A stretch of DNA of 64,000 nt from Phaseolus vulgaris (lineage: Eukaryota > Streptophyta > Magnoliopsida > Fabales > Fabaceae), in the NCBI RefSeq assembly GCF_000499845.2, contig NC_023753.2:17484193-17548192 (forward strand). The letters are read 5' to 3'. Below the pieces are notes generated by a model. It saw only the letters and a program-made list of their open reading frames with translations, was not told where the DNA came from and did no database searches. Numbering within the stretch: position 1 is the first letter of the stretch; each line of letters starts with the position of its first letter. Below, one piece after another: positions 36,168 to 47,090 of the stretch. Both the position numbers and the translations under genes were made by a program.

Positions 36168-37009
36168 TAGGGCTAGCAATGGGACAACCTGCTACAAAAA
36201 AGTGCAGGACAAGTTCATTAATCTAATTCGTTGATCTGTTTAGGCTCGTTTTGCAGACCAAGCGAGACGAGGTGGGTTAGCCAGCTGACCCGCATAAATA
36301 AAAAAATAATTATTTTATTTTTTCTGAAAAAATAGTCATATCCCACTCACTCATTATTCTAGTGTGACCTTTATTTTATTTTATTTTAAAAGAATTGAAT
36401 TTAATATACAAAAAAATGAAATGTTTTATTTTAATCATCTAAATGAGTTAATATTAAGAGTGACAACGGATTTAGTTTTAAGTAAAGTCTTATATTTAAA
36501 ATTTGTTAATAAAAAAATAATATAAATAAGAGATTTCAATAAGATACTCGTTGAAAAATTAGTCATCTTCATTCAAATATTTTGTTGCAAAATTTTGATA
36601 AGATACTCTAATACATTAGATACATATATATGGAAAATAAATGCAAAAGAAAACTTTAATTATTTTTAATCAAACCTTCTAACAACCCTCATACTCAAAT
36701 TCATATTTTTATCTTAATTGAATGAATTAAAACAATAAAATTTTAATTTTTCAGTAGCAAAAATAGTTTTTTATAATTAATGAAACTTTAATTTTTTTTT
36801 AAATATTTTTCTTATACAAACTGACCCGCAGGCGAACTATTTCTTATACGGGGTAAAATAGTAAAATGAGTTCGCACTCCTTATACATGGTAGAATAGTA
36901 AAATGAGTTCGCACTCCTTATACGGGACAGACTAATCCAATTCACATTTTATAGACCGAACACATGATGGATCTATACAGAACGAACTAACCCGCATTGT
37001 CACCTCCTA
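36168..37009. mobile_element. Possible non-autonomous hAT-type element
   Basis: The left end TAGGGCTAGCAATGGG and the reverse complement of the right end TAGGAGGTGACAATGCGGG are similar imperfect inverted termini of the kind seen in plant hAT elements. Sequence near both ends mentions alternating GGGTTAGC/TGACCCGC-like words. The interior is AT-rich and non-coding. No clear 8-bp target duplication was found, so boundaries and class are tentative. Confidence 0.4.
36841..36935. repeat. Short tandem repeat in the possible hAT element
   Basis: A unit of about 42 bp containing GTAAAATGAGTTCGCACTCC occurs twice, with a third partial copy. Confidence 0.75.
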
Positions 37010-37657
37010 TTTCTTATGTTTTTTTCATTCTCTTTTTACACTTTCTTTTAAAGGTACTTACTAAATAATTAACAGATAGAATTTATGTGAAAGTGGTTTT
37101 TTGTTTTGGTTTTCCTTTGCACGAGAATCACGGTGTTTCTTATGTTTTTATGTTTTGAAATTGTAGTAGTCCATCTCAAACACTAATTTATTTTGTATTT
37201 CGAATTAGTTTATATCATAATGAATGTGATTCCCAAGGTGACTACATTTTGTATCATTTATCTATATATCTATAAATCTATAAATCTATAAATCTCTAAA
37301 TATATATAAGTAAAGGGTATTTCTAAGGAAAGTTTTGCCACGTGTCCCCACAAGAAATTTCGGTTTCAATTCTGAGTAAGATGATTGCTTTGGTTAAATA
37401 AGAGGTAATTTTGAAAGTTTAACAAAAGGGGAATGCAGGAAAAGGAAATGGTGATAACTGATGAAAGAAAAGACAGTTCCAAATAGCACAGCTATAAGAT
37501 TAAAAAAGCAGAAGAAAGGGTAAAAAAAAACATTATTGGTAGCTTCAATAAAGCATGGGGTCAAGGAATTAATTATTATTATTACATCAAAAATCCATGT
37601 TGGGATGAGGGAATATTGAAAATGTCTCCAAACATATGCTATATTGCAAGGTGTCAC
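37010..37657. other. Downstream flank of the X8 gene
   Basis: AT-rich. The first bases on the minus strand after 37658 would be the 3' UTR. No other gene seen. Confidence 0.5.
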
Positions 37658-39153
37658 CTAAGTCAACATGAAGTTGCATTTGTCGTAGCCTGTGCAAAAC
37701 CATGGGTTTTACAAAAACACACAAGTTAGTGTAAATATACTTAGCATTAGTACATAGTAAAAAAGAAGAGAAAGAATATGTTACTAATATGAGAACATAG
37801 TATATAGATATATTCTTCTTACTTTCATCATCTAATTATAAATTAACTCTCTTACCCAAAAAAAAAATCTAATTATTAGCTAACTTATATGATAAATTTA
37901 TTTACCTTGGCACTATTTATTTTAAAAATTATTCAAAATTTATGGGTAAAATATTTTTTTATCACTTCAAAATATGTAAATTTCGGTTTTATTTTCTCAA
38001 AAACAAAACTGCCCATTTTTTATTCCCAAATTATAAAACTTGCTACTTTTAGTTTTATTAATTAATTATAAGCATTTGTACCCGAGATATTATGAACAAA
38101 AACTAAAAAGAATTTTTTCATAAGAAACTATTAACTTATGTTTAAGTTATAAAACATAATTTAGTGAAATTATGCATGGAAGTTGTATAAACCCTAATGG
38201 TTAAACCTTAATAATATTTCTGAGTATTGCACAATTACTTACTTGGATCAACCGTGACGAGCATGGCAGTTCCACCAAAGTCACAAGTCCCTCCACCAAT
38301 CTTAGTGTTCTGCCAGTAACTATTGAAGGCAAAGGAAGCATGGGACAGTAGAGTGTTGGGCTGGAAGCAGAGCCCATTGGGCTGAATTGATTTGCAATCT
38401 GCTCCAGACCCACAGGCATAGTCCATGGCCTCCTGAATGATCGGGTCTGGAACCGTGGGCTTTGCCACACACCAAAGGGCGTACTGTGGGGGCTTTTTGC
38501 GGTGCGTGGAGGGTGAAGGGGGTGGTGGGAACACCACAGGAGGTAGGTACACCAGTGGTGGTGGGCTTTGACTTGGAACACTCTTTGGTGGGCCTGGTGG
38601 GCTTGGAGAATGCTTTGGTGGGCTTGAAGAAGAATAAGGAGATGGTGGTGGTGGTGAAGAAGCAACAATGCTTCTTGGGCTTGGGGGCCCATGATAAGGT
38701 GGGCTTGGAAGAGGTGAAAATGCTGGGAGATTAGGGTTGCCAACGCCACCTGTGGTTGGAGGTGCCAATGGAGGAGCAGTGGAGCTTGACGATGGTGGTA
38801 GTGAATTGTAAGGTGGCAAGGGTAGGGAAGAAGGAGAGCCATATGAATCAAAATCTGAGAACCCAAATGAATCAAATGATGAATACTTGCTCAAACGTTT
38901 TAAAGATTTCATTTTCAGCTTCTTGGAGGATTTGATGAGGGTGCTTCTATGGATTCTGTGACCCCTTAATATAGCCCTTCCATGATACATAGCATCTGAA
39001 ACATAAGAAAAAAAAAACATTAGGGTTACTACACTAACCAAAACTGAAAAAAAAAAAAACTATATTATGGACTTTACCACACATAGGGAAAAGAGTGGAA
39101 GCTAGCATTGAGAAACTAAGAAATGCAATGGTGAGTCTAAGAATGTGATCCAT
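37658..39153 (-). CDS. Secreted proline-rich X8 (CBM43) domain protein
   Basis: Three exons on the minus strand: 39078-39153, 38243-38995 and 37658-37689 (861 nt, 286 residues). Introns of 82 and 553 bp have GT-AG ends: TGTG|GTAAAG to TTTCAG|ATG, and CCAA|GTAAGT to GCACAG|GC. Exon 1 encodes a signal peptide (MDHILRLTIAFLSFSMLAST). A basic stretch and a Ser/Pro-rich region follow (about residues 55-200, with SPPPPSP and PPGPPKS blocks). The X8 domain starts at WCVAKPTV and has its six cysteines, the last supplied by exon 3 (YDKCNF). X8 domains bind beta-1,3-glucan (callose); relatives include plasmodesmal callose-binding proteins and glucanase tails. No hydrophobic C-terminal GPI signal is visible, so an extracellular soluble or wall-bound protein is likely. 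The exact role is unknown. Confidence 0.9.
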
Positions 39154-39200
39154 TGTAGAAGAATTGATGTTGGAAATGTAAAGAGTTGAGGAGAGTGAAA

Positions 39201-39208
39201 CATGCATG
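39201..39208. promoter_or_regulatory. RY element upstream of the X8 gene
   Basis: CATGCATG lies about 50 bp upstream of the ATG, next to AATATAAGGA (TTATATT on the minus strand, a weak TATA). A second overlapping RY pair, TGCATGCA, is at 39310-39317. RY motifs are known sites of B3 factors in seed-expressed promoters; activity here is inferred. Confidence 0.4.
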
Positions 39209-39329
39209 GCAATATAAGGAGCCCTAGTAAAGTGAGAAGGCTTGAAGATGAACTAAAGTTATGATTCTGCGGTGTTCACTTTAGTTTTGTTGGTGTCACT
39301 TAATAGCAATGCATGCATTTGGATATTAT

Positions 39330-40351
39330 ATTAGAGTGAGTTTTTGTTGTGAGGAATATATGCTTACTTGGACGTGAACCTTGGTCTTGCTTGTGTGCCA
39401 CTCAAAGAACTACATGAGATTTGGGGTCATTTTTTATATATGTGATTAAGCTTTTCAAATTCTTGCTTTTAAAATTCCTATTGTGATTGAACTCATCAAA
39501 AGTATAAGTTGAAGACTCACTTTAAATCATATCAATATAACTAGCTAAAACATAGTTTTCTTTTATATATACGTGTCAACATTTTTATATGTAGAAAAAT
39601 ATAACTGTTGTAACTACACTAAAAAAACTAAATTTTATTAGTGATTTATATTTAGTGGTTATAGTAAACCGTTAGAAATAATATAATTCCTGTCATATTA
39701 TTCTAATAACATTAATATTAATAATACTAATAATAGCATTAATACATAATATTAACATTAACAAATATTAATAATAATATTAAAAATAATTCTAATAACC
39801 GCCAAAAAAAAGTTATATTACTTTGATATTTTTTAACTTTTAATTATTAAAGTGGAAACACTAACCAAACAAAAAATTATTTTGATATTTCTGTTTTTAA
39901 TTTAGTTACTACAAACAAGTTTTCTATGAGATTTCTCGAATCTTACAATAGTTTGTTTTCATGATTATTGTATAAATAGATAATTTCTGCATCAAATCAG
40001 CCTATAAACAAACATCTTCAGATTTCAAAGGCCCGTGTTTATATTTTTAAATTTCAAAAATACTTTTATTAATTTTCCTTCTTCTGGATAATGTCACTTT
40101 GCATGTCAAATAACTATAGAAATTTATGTTTATGATAACTCATTATCAAGAAAACAATTAATTATTAATATTTCTAATGTTATTTACAAAGATAAATTAT
40201 CTTCATTTATTGATTATCATCTAAGTTCAGAATATAAGATAGTTTTAACATATAATTGTAATAAATAATTATTTTCTTTTCTTTTTATTTTAGTTAGTAA
40301 GTTACTTGTATTCATAGGAACTATGTAGAATAAATAATTGAAGTAAGATAA
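39330..40351. other. AT-rich intergenic DNA with a CACTA-like motif
   Basis: No gene. At 39618-39643 CACTAAAAAAACTAAA is followed by TTTATTAGTG and then words such as TAGTGGTTATAGTAAACCG, resembling a decayed CACTA-type end. No partner terminus was found. Confidence 0.4.
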
Positions 40352-40621
40352 TAACACTCGTGCGGAACCGTTGATAGAGAGAAACAAGGTGAAATCTCTA
40401 ATCGCAAACAAGAGAGAATAGAGAAAAGAATAAAGATTGAAATGTAATAAAGAAGGTAAAACGCACAAATGAGAAAGTATATTTCGTAAAATGAATTATT
40501 ATGTTACAGAAAGCAAAAGTGAAGGTGTATATATAAATCAGTAAAGGAAAAATGTAAAAAAATGTTACAAATAGTAAACGGGGCCAATCAAAGCCCATTA
40601 AACTAAATTTGGACTTTATCA
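40352..40621 (-). repeat. Copia-2 3' LTR
   Basis: Minus-strand LTR starts TGATAAAGTCC after the purine tract. It matches 55908-56236 with many substitutions and indels. The outer boundary is taken from alignment to the primer-site side of the 5' LTR. Confidence 0.8.
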
Positions 40622-40639
40622 CCCCCTTTAAGCTAGGAG

Positions 40640-43009
40640 TATATAATTTTTTTCCTGGCTTGGACTTGATTTCTTTATAGATTGCAGGACAAGAGGCTTG
40701 GTGAGGATATTAGTAATATGCAAAAAGGATGCTATAGGAAGTAATTTGAAAAGGCCAATAGTAATCTTTTCTCAAACAATTTGATAGTCAATCCCAATAT
40801 GCTTTGCGCGCTCATGGAAGACTTGAATAGAAGCAATTTGAATGGCAAATTGGTTGTCATAACACAAGATTATGGAATTCCAAGTTTGTGAAGAATGTAT
40901 GTCAACCACTGGATCTCATAAGTTGTTGTGGTTAAAGCTCTATATTCAGCTTCGGAGGAGCTTTTGGAGATTGTCTGTTTTTTTTTATTTTGATGAGATT
41001 AAAGACTCCCCTAAGAGGATAACCAGTCACAAATTTTTGAGTTTCAAGACATGTGACTCAATCTAAATCATTGTATTCGCAAAGTTAAGTAACATTGTTG
41101 CAAAGTTAAGTAACATTGTTGCAGTGGAGAAAGATGTCAGTCCTGGGACTAACTTTTAAATAACAAAGAAGATGAAAGACGACGTGTTGATGGAGGGTGA
41201 TAGAAGAAGAGGTAAATTGGCTTAAATTGTTGACAGTGAAGATGATATCATGTTGAGTGTTGGTGAGATAGATAAGTCTGCCATTAAGTCTTCTATAAGT
41301 AGAGCATTATGCTTTAGTAAGTTTTGTACCCTCTGAAGAAGAAAGTCAAGATGGTAGTATCCATATTCTCAAGATTTGGAATATCAAAATCAAACATAAT
41401 ATCACAGTTTATATTATAGTTATCAAGAATAGGTAAAGACAAATTGTTGGGGCTTCATGTATCATCATTGTTCAATCTGCATGGAAAATGATTTTCATGA
41501 AAGATGACATGTCTTGAGATCTCAATACGATGATATTTTTAATTTAAAAGAATATAACCTTTGGTATTGTGTGGAAAACTGAGAAAAATACCATGAACAG
41601 ATCTTGCATCTAATTTCTTTTTATTAGCATTAATGGTATTGGAATAGCAAGAACAATCAAACACATGTAAAAAGGATCTATCATAAGGTTTGCCAAACAA
41701 TTTTTCATAAGGAGCAATGATTTGCAACAAACGAGTGGGTGTACAGTTAATGAGAAAAATAACATGTTGAACACCAAAATCCCAAAAGATAGGAGATAAA
41801 TTAGCTTGAAACAGTAAAGCACGAGTGACATTTAAAATATGTTGGTGTTTATGTTCAGCTATGTCATTTTGTTGTGGTGTTTCTAAGTAAGAGGTTTGAT
41901 GAATTATGCCTTTAGAGGTAAAAAACTTTTCATTGCAAATTCAGCCCCATTATTAGAATATATAGTTTTAACTTTAGTATTGAATTGATTTTCAATGTAA
42001 GCAACAAATTTAATAAGATGAGTTCTAACTTTAGATTTTGAATGCAAAAATATAGTCCATGTATAAAGAGAAAAATCATCAACAGTTGTTAGAAAATATC
42101 GAAAACCTTGCATAGATGTAACAAAACAAGGACCCTAAATATCAACATGAATTAGGTCAAAGATAGCAGTAGTTTGAGAAGTACTTAAAACAAAAGGAAG
42201 TTTTCGTTATTTGTTACGATTACAAATATCACACATATGAGTCTTATTAGCATAAACAAAAGAGTATTGATTTTTCAAGTCATGCAACCTTTCATCAAAA
42301 GGATTCCCCATTCGATAATGCCACATGTTAGTGTCCTTAATAGTGCAATATACAAAATGAACAAAATTGTGTGTGGCAGTTTGAAAAATAGTAGAGCCAA
42401 AGATATACAAGTCAACTTTGGCATTAACTAAACCAATCTTCTCTTTGGAGAGGTTGTCCTATATCAGACAATGTGTGGGAGAAAAGATCAAGTTACAATT
42501 TAGGTGCAGAGACAATTTAAAAGTTGAAATGAGTTTACAAGCAAACTAAGGAATGTATAATACATCAAGAAGATAGAATTTATTATTGAAAATAATTGTC
42601 CTATAATAGTCTGCAAAAACATGTTGACCATTTGGTAAATTGATAAGGACAAGTTTGATACTTCTATAAGAAATGAAAGTAGATAAAATAATGCATACAT
42701 GATTAGTGGCTCCATAATCAATAATCCAAATATTTTGAGTATGCTATAAAAAGGTGAAAGTATTCTTGCCTGTTGAAGACTGCTCATGTGCTTTGTAATC
42801 TACAAAAAATAAGTCCACTTGATTCACTTGGACAGGATTGGCTGCTCTGTCACTATTATTTTGTCTTAACACATCGGTTAGAATCTGATATTGATGAGTT
42901 GTGAGAAGATAGACATGGTTTTCATGCTCTTTTTGACAAGTCACAAAAAAAATATCATCAGTAACAACCAGATTATTAACTTGATTAGCCCTATTATTTC
43001 TATAAAATT
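40640..43009 (-). pseudogene. Copia-2 pol remnant (protease to RNase H, RT core deleted)
   Basis: From 43009 downward: the linker after the gag knuckles, a protease-like region near 42700-42750, GAG-pre-integrase (MWHYRMGNPFDERLHDL, 42207-42330), integrase core (VDDFSLYTW near 42080, YSNNGAEF near 41950) and its C-terminal domain (41540-41720). At about 41340 sequence jumps to the RT tail (GRLIYLTNTQHDI near 41270). The RT palm with YVDD is absent, implying a deletion of several hundred bases. RNase H remnants follow (40640-41050). Numerous stops and frameshifts. Confidence 0.85.
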
Positions 43010-43444
43010 TGTTAGAATTAATGGCCTAAACAAGAGGGGGTGAATTGTTTGACAAAATATTTTCGCAAATATGATCTAAGAGTGAAGATTTATGAATCAA
43101 TTACAGAAAGATCAATCAGGGGAGCCAATAAACCAAAGTTGTTAAAACTGTTTGTAGAAAAACAATTGGTTGAAATTTCGTTTTAACCGGTTGTTTATAG
43201 CAGCAAAGACAAAAACCACATCAAACAGTTTGTAATGAGTGAGAGAGAGAGAAGATTACACAATCAATTTATACTGGTTCACTCCTTACCAAAGCTACAT
43301 CCAGTCCCCAGAAAATCACTGGGTATTCCACGAAGAATCAATCAACATATTACAATTACACAACACTACAAAGAGGTGATCTTGATCCCACAAGAACACA
43401 CACACTCTTTTCCTTTTCACACAACCACAGCCAGAACAACCTTT
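43010..43444. repeat. SIRE-B solo LTR, left part
   Basis: Begins TGTTAGAATTAATGGCC and contains AAGAGGGGGTGAATTG, GGTTCACTCC and GCTACATCCAGTCCCC, words shared in order with the start of the SIRE-A LTR but clearly diverged. AAATT precedes it (43005-43009) and follows the right part (54842-54846). It is cut by SIRE-A at 43444. Confidence 0.75.
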
Positions 43445-45149
43445 TGTTGGGTCTATTAGTGTCTAAGTTCAAGAGGGGAGGGGTGAATTGAGCTTATAAA
43501 ATTTTCGCAAGAACACACAATTTTTCAGTATTCCAGAGGCAAAAAGAACAGATTGTTTTTACATGAAACATATTGATTTTTCAGAGCAGTATTGGCACAA
43601 TTTGAATTTTGTTCACTGTAAAATTGTGATCAACAGAGAATCAGAACAGAACCAGATCAGCTTATTATTGTGAGGATAAAGGATATAGCTATGCTTAGAG
43701 ATCAACCAAAATTACACAACACAAGATTTCAAGAAAAATGATCCTTTCACAGGTTTTAATGAATGGTCAGTTTGTTCACAATTCACTTAAGCCATTATAT
43801 GCAGCAACCTTGTTTATGATCAGAAAACTTTAACAAGACAGGAAGAACAATTTTCACTTAACCCAGAATTAACAGATTCAATTTAAAAAGAACAGATTTA
43901 GTTCTTGACAGGATTAAGCAAAAACAGAAAAGAGTGCAGGGATGAGAATGCAAGATACACACGTTTTTATACTGGTTCACTCATACAGAGCTACATCCAG
44001 TCTCACCTTACCCCAAGGTGGAATTCACTAAAAAACAGTGCCAATCACTTACAAAACCAGCAGTTCTTGAACACTACAAGAACACCACACACAATGCTGA
44101 AAAACCCTATTTCAGCACACCTTGCACTCCAAGAAACCCTATCAAGGAGTGACTAACACCTACACCTTTACAAAACAGAATAAAGGAAAGATTACACCTG
44201 AAAAGAAGATGCAAGAACTCAAAACCAGTAGTTCAATTTGCTGCAGAAACTGCACCAGCACCTTCACCAAGATTCAAGGTTTCCTAGAACAAGCACACTT
44301 GAAAATCTCTTTGGAAACCTTTCAAAAACTCTTTCAATCCTTCTTCTCACATGGAAACTGTTTGATCTCTGTCAAAAGCGTAATTCCTCAGCCCTTGTTC
44401 ATGTGAGAGAGACATTGTTTATATAGAAAACAGTTTCTAACTTCTTTTCAAAAAACAGTTGAAAAGCAGTTAAGAAAACAACAGATTCAGTTTTGAACTT
44501 AACAGATTTATTTTGTGAAAACTGCCAACTCAGCTTAACAGAAATAACTGTCTGAGTGGTACCTTTGGTGCCCTAACTAACTTGTGAAAAACCTTTCAGC
44601 ACACCAAAGAATAAACCTGTTCTTTCACAGTAAAACAGATTAAAGTATAACACACAAGCCAGCTCATCTTAACTGAAATAACGAACTGAGCTTTCCCTTG
44701 GTGCCTTAACAGAAATTTAGAAAAGCCTTTTAACAGAGAAGAAATAAACAGATTCTTTCTCCATAAAACAGATTTATTTGTGTACTGTTTTAAAACTGTT
44801 AAAACCATTTTAAAAAGCTTTTCAAAAACCATTTAACGAAAGCCTTTTTAACAGGGAAGAAATAAACAGATTCTTTCTCCATAAAACAGATTTATTTGTG
44901 TACTGTTTTAAAACTGTTAAAACCATTTTAAAAAGCTTTTCAAAAACCATTTAACCACATCATGTGCTTGATCTAGACTTGGTTAGGCATCTAGGATAGG
45001 TTACACAGCAAAAGGCAATCATACACACCTACAAGCCTAATTGCAAATGAATCTAAAACCCTATTACAATCTTCAAAGCACTCAAGCCATTTTCTTCATC
45101 AAACACACATCAAGCCTTGGTAGGGAAGAAGCTTCCTCCAGCTTCAACA
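43445..45149 (-). repeat. SIRE-A 3' LTR (left copy)
   Basis: 1705 bp. It includes a minus-strand TATA box (44417-44426) and, upstream of it in U3, a 116-bp tandem duplication (44725-44956). Confidence 0.9.
44725..44956. repeat. 116-bp tandem duplication in U3 (left LTR)
   Basis: Two adjacent units (44725-44841 and 44842-44956) with core AGAAATAAACAGATTCTTTC. They lie about 300 bp upstream of the LTR TATA box in transcription orientation, where enhancers of LTR elements usually sit. Confidence 0.88.
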
Positions 45150-45821
45150 CCTTTGACCTTACAGATTTAATGTTTTACAAGAATACAAGATGAAAAACAA
45201 TTACAAGAATAGAGGAACAGATTACACCTAGTGTACAGGAAATCGCAGAGCTCCTAAACCACTTGCACAACCTTAGGCAATCTTAGCTTGAATCAAATCT
45301 CCCTAAAAAATCTTTCTTAATCTCACTTTCTGTGTGTTTTCAAATATGGAGGGTAACTAGTTTTATACCTCTTCAATCTAGCCATTTTAGGCAGTTAAAC
45401 ATGAGCCAAAACATATTCAAATCAACTGAAAACAGATTTAACAAGTTTTTTGAAAAGCTGTCAAGAAATTTGACAATCAACCGGTTGAAATGTCGTTTTA
45501 ACCGGTTGAATTGGTTTTGACAGTTAGTCAACCAAGTCAAAATCAGTTTTGAAAACCCTTAAACAAGCTAAGTGTAAACACAACCGACTAAACCGTGAAA
45601 TCAACCGGTTGTTTTTCACTAGACTTTAGAAAAACACTTTTCTTTTCCAAAACAGATTGATTCAGCTATGCATTGGTTTAAGAATGAACTTTACAAATTC
45701 TAAACAACCCAGAACTTAACCCAAACACAACAACACAGACACAAGTTTTCTTCACAGATTTGGAGGCATCAAAGCTTCATTTTCTACAGAAATTATACCT
45801 CGGAGGGTATCTATGTTTCTT
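45150..45821. repeat. Misplaced copy of the right flank of SIRE-A
   Basis: Identical, as far as I can read, to 54202-54873. It comprises the target-site CCTTT, the 635-bp tail of SIRE-B, AAATT and about 27 bp of copia-2 gag (CCTCGGAGGGTATCTATGTT). Identity stops at 45821, where SIRE-A internal sequence (TATACCAGTGCAG) begins. It occupies the place where the SIRE-A 3' UTR end and polypurine tract belong. Confidence 0.85.
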
Positions 45822-45902
45822 ATACCAGTGCAGAAACGAAACAGTACAGATTAATTCCAAATTGCTCAACAACATATAAAAGATAAAGACTTAGAAATAG
45901 GA

Positions 45903-47090
45903 TCACTTGTTGTTGTAATAAAGCTCAGCTAGCTGCACTTGAACTCCTTCAAGTTGATCATCCAAGTGTTGAAACCTGGCGTAGGTCATCTCATAGTGTG
46001 CTTTCTGCTCATATGTGAGTGTGTCCAGCCTGCTTAGCACTTGTCTTTCAAACATAGACAGAGGTTCACCTCTGTATTCAGGTGCCTCATATGCAACCAT
46101 TGCATTTTGGCTTGTAGCAGCAATATCCTCATGTCCAGCAGAGTGTACTGGTGATGCATCCATGTTCTGCACTCCATCAGCATTTTCTTCTTCATTTTCT
46201 GGATCAGCAGCTTCATTTTCAGCTCTGTTTGCAGCATTCCTTCTGAATATCCAGCTATCATCTTCCTTTTGAAATCCCATCTTGAGGAGAGTGGAGTTGT
46301 CTATCTCACTTGCTGCTTTAATTGTGTCATTTCTTTCATTTGTAGTGTCAACTTCAAAGTAATCAATTAGCTTTGACACAAAAATTGCATATGGAAAGCG
46401 ATAGTCTGGTAACCTTGTTGATTTGAGCATATGCTCCACCATAGTACTTACCCAATTTACCTTGAGTTGATTCATGATGCAGTATAGTAAAATCAAGTCC
46501 TCTTCATGGAGAGTTGCATGATTACTTCCTCTTGGAGTAAGCTGCCAAGCAATGATGTAGGCAAGAATTCTTGGAATGATTGTGAGATTTCCAGCATGAA
46601 ATCTAGCCACTGGTTCAGCAGGATTCCTCACACAACTTCTGTAAAACTGCATCTTGTTGAATCCCTGGATTCCAGCAGTGTTCCCTTTGCTTACCTTCAT
46701 TCCAGAGTATTTGATTCCTCCCACATTGCTCCATATTTCCCTTGTAATCTTCAGCTTCACACCTTTCACATGGGAGACCAGATTTTTGCCATCTTGAACC
46801 AAGTTGCTGTAGAAAACTTTCACCAAATCTGGATATACATTTCCAGTCATCTCTAGAAAGTTCTTCAGCTTTTGATGCTTGAGCAAGGTCTTTGCTTCAG
46901 TCAGATTTTCTTCTCTCAGCCAGGAAAATTCCAGCACTTTGGGTGCATTGACTTGCTTCCTGCTTGTCTCATGGATGTACCTTGTCATTGCTTCAGAATC
47001 TCCAGCAAACCATTTCTCCAGAATGCCTTGGTTGCTGCTGGATTGCTCTTTGGATTTCTTCCTTCTGTGTGATGAGGATGCCATGCTCAA
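45903..47090 (-). CDS. SIRE-A ORF3 (envelope-position protein of unknown function)
   Basis: An intact 395-residue ORF downstream of pol; the ATG at 47084 is an alternative start. The N-terminus is basic (SSSHRRKKSKEQSS). The centre contains FYSNL, GIQGFNKMQFYRSC and a predicted globular region typical of a plant retrotransposon-associated domain (I believe the 'putative plant transposon protein' family, often labelled envelope-like). Residues about 280-310 are an acidic Glu/Asn/Ala-rich linker, and the C-terminus looks like a coiled coil (QHLDDQLEGVQVQLAELY). No signal peptide, transmembrane segment or furin-like site is visible, so the position resembles env but membrane fusion is not supported. 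It lies 557 bp after pol with its own TATA-like promoter. Confidence 0.8.
   Translation of the reverse strand: MSMASSSHRRKKSKEQSSSNQGILEKWFAGDSEAMTRYIHETSRKQVNAPKVLEFSWLREENLTEAKTLLKHQKLKNFLEMTGNVYPDLVKVFYSNLVQDGKNLVSHVKGVKLKITREIWSNVGGIKYSGMKVSKGNTAGIQGFNKMQFYRSCVRNPAEPVARFHAGNLTIIPRILAYIIAWQLTPRGSNHATLHEEDLILLYCIMNQLKVNWVSTMVEHMLKSTRLPDYRFPYAIFVSKLIDYFEVDTTNERNDTIKAASEIDNSTLLKMGFQKEDDSWIFRRNAANRAENEAADPENEEENADGVQNMDASPVHSAGHEDIAATSQNAMVAYEAPEYRGEPLSMFERQVLSRLDTLTYEQKAHYEMTYARFQHLDDQLEGVQVQLAELYYNNK

Noticed and set aside
43905..45520. Open frames inside the SIRE-A LTR (also at 52957-54572)
   Set aside because: Exact duplicates due to the LTR copies, no domain; non-coding.
45150..45821. 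Treating the whole 2377-bp direct repeat (43445-45821 and 52497-54873) as the SIRE-A LTR
   Set aside because: Its right end contains SIRE-B and copia-2 gag sequence. The TG...CA ends and CCTTT target duplication place the LTR end at 45149/54201.
45903..47090. ORF3 as a true viral envelope protein
   Set aside because: No signal peptide, transmembrane segment or cleavage site could be seen.
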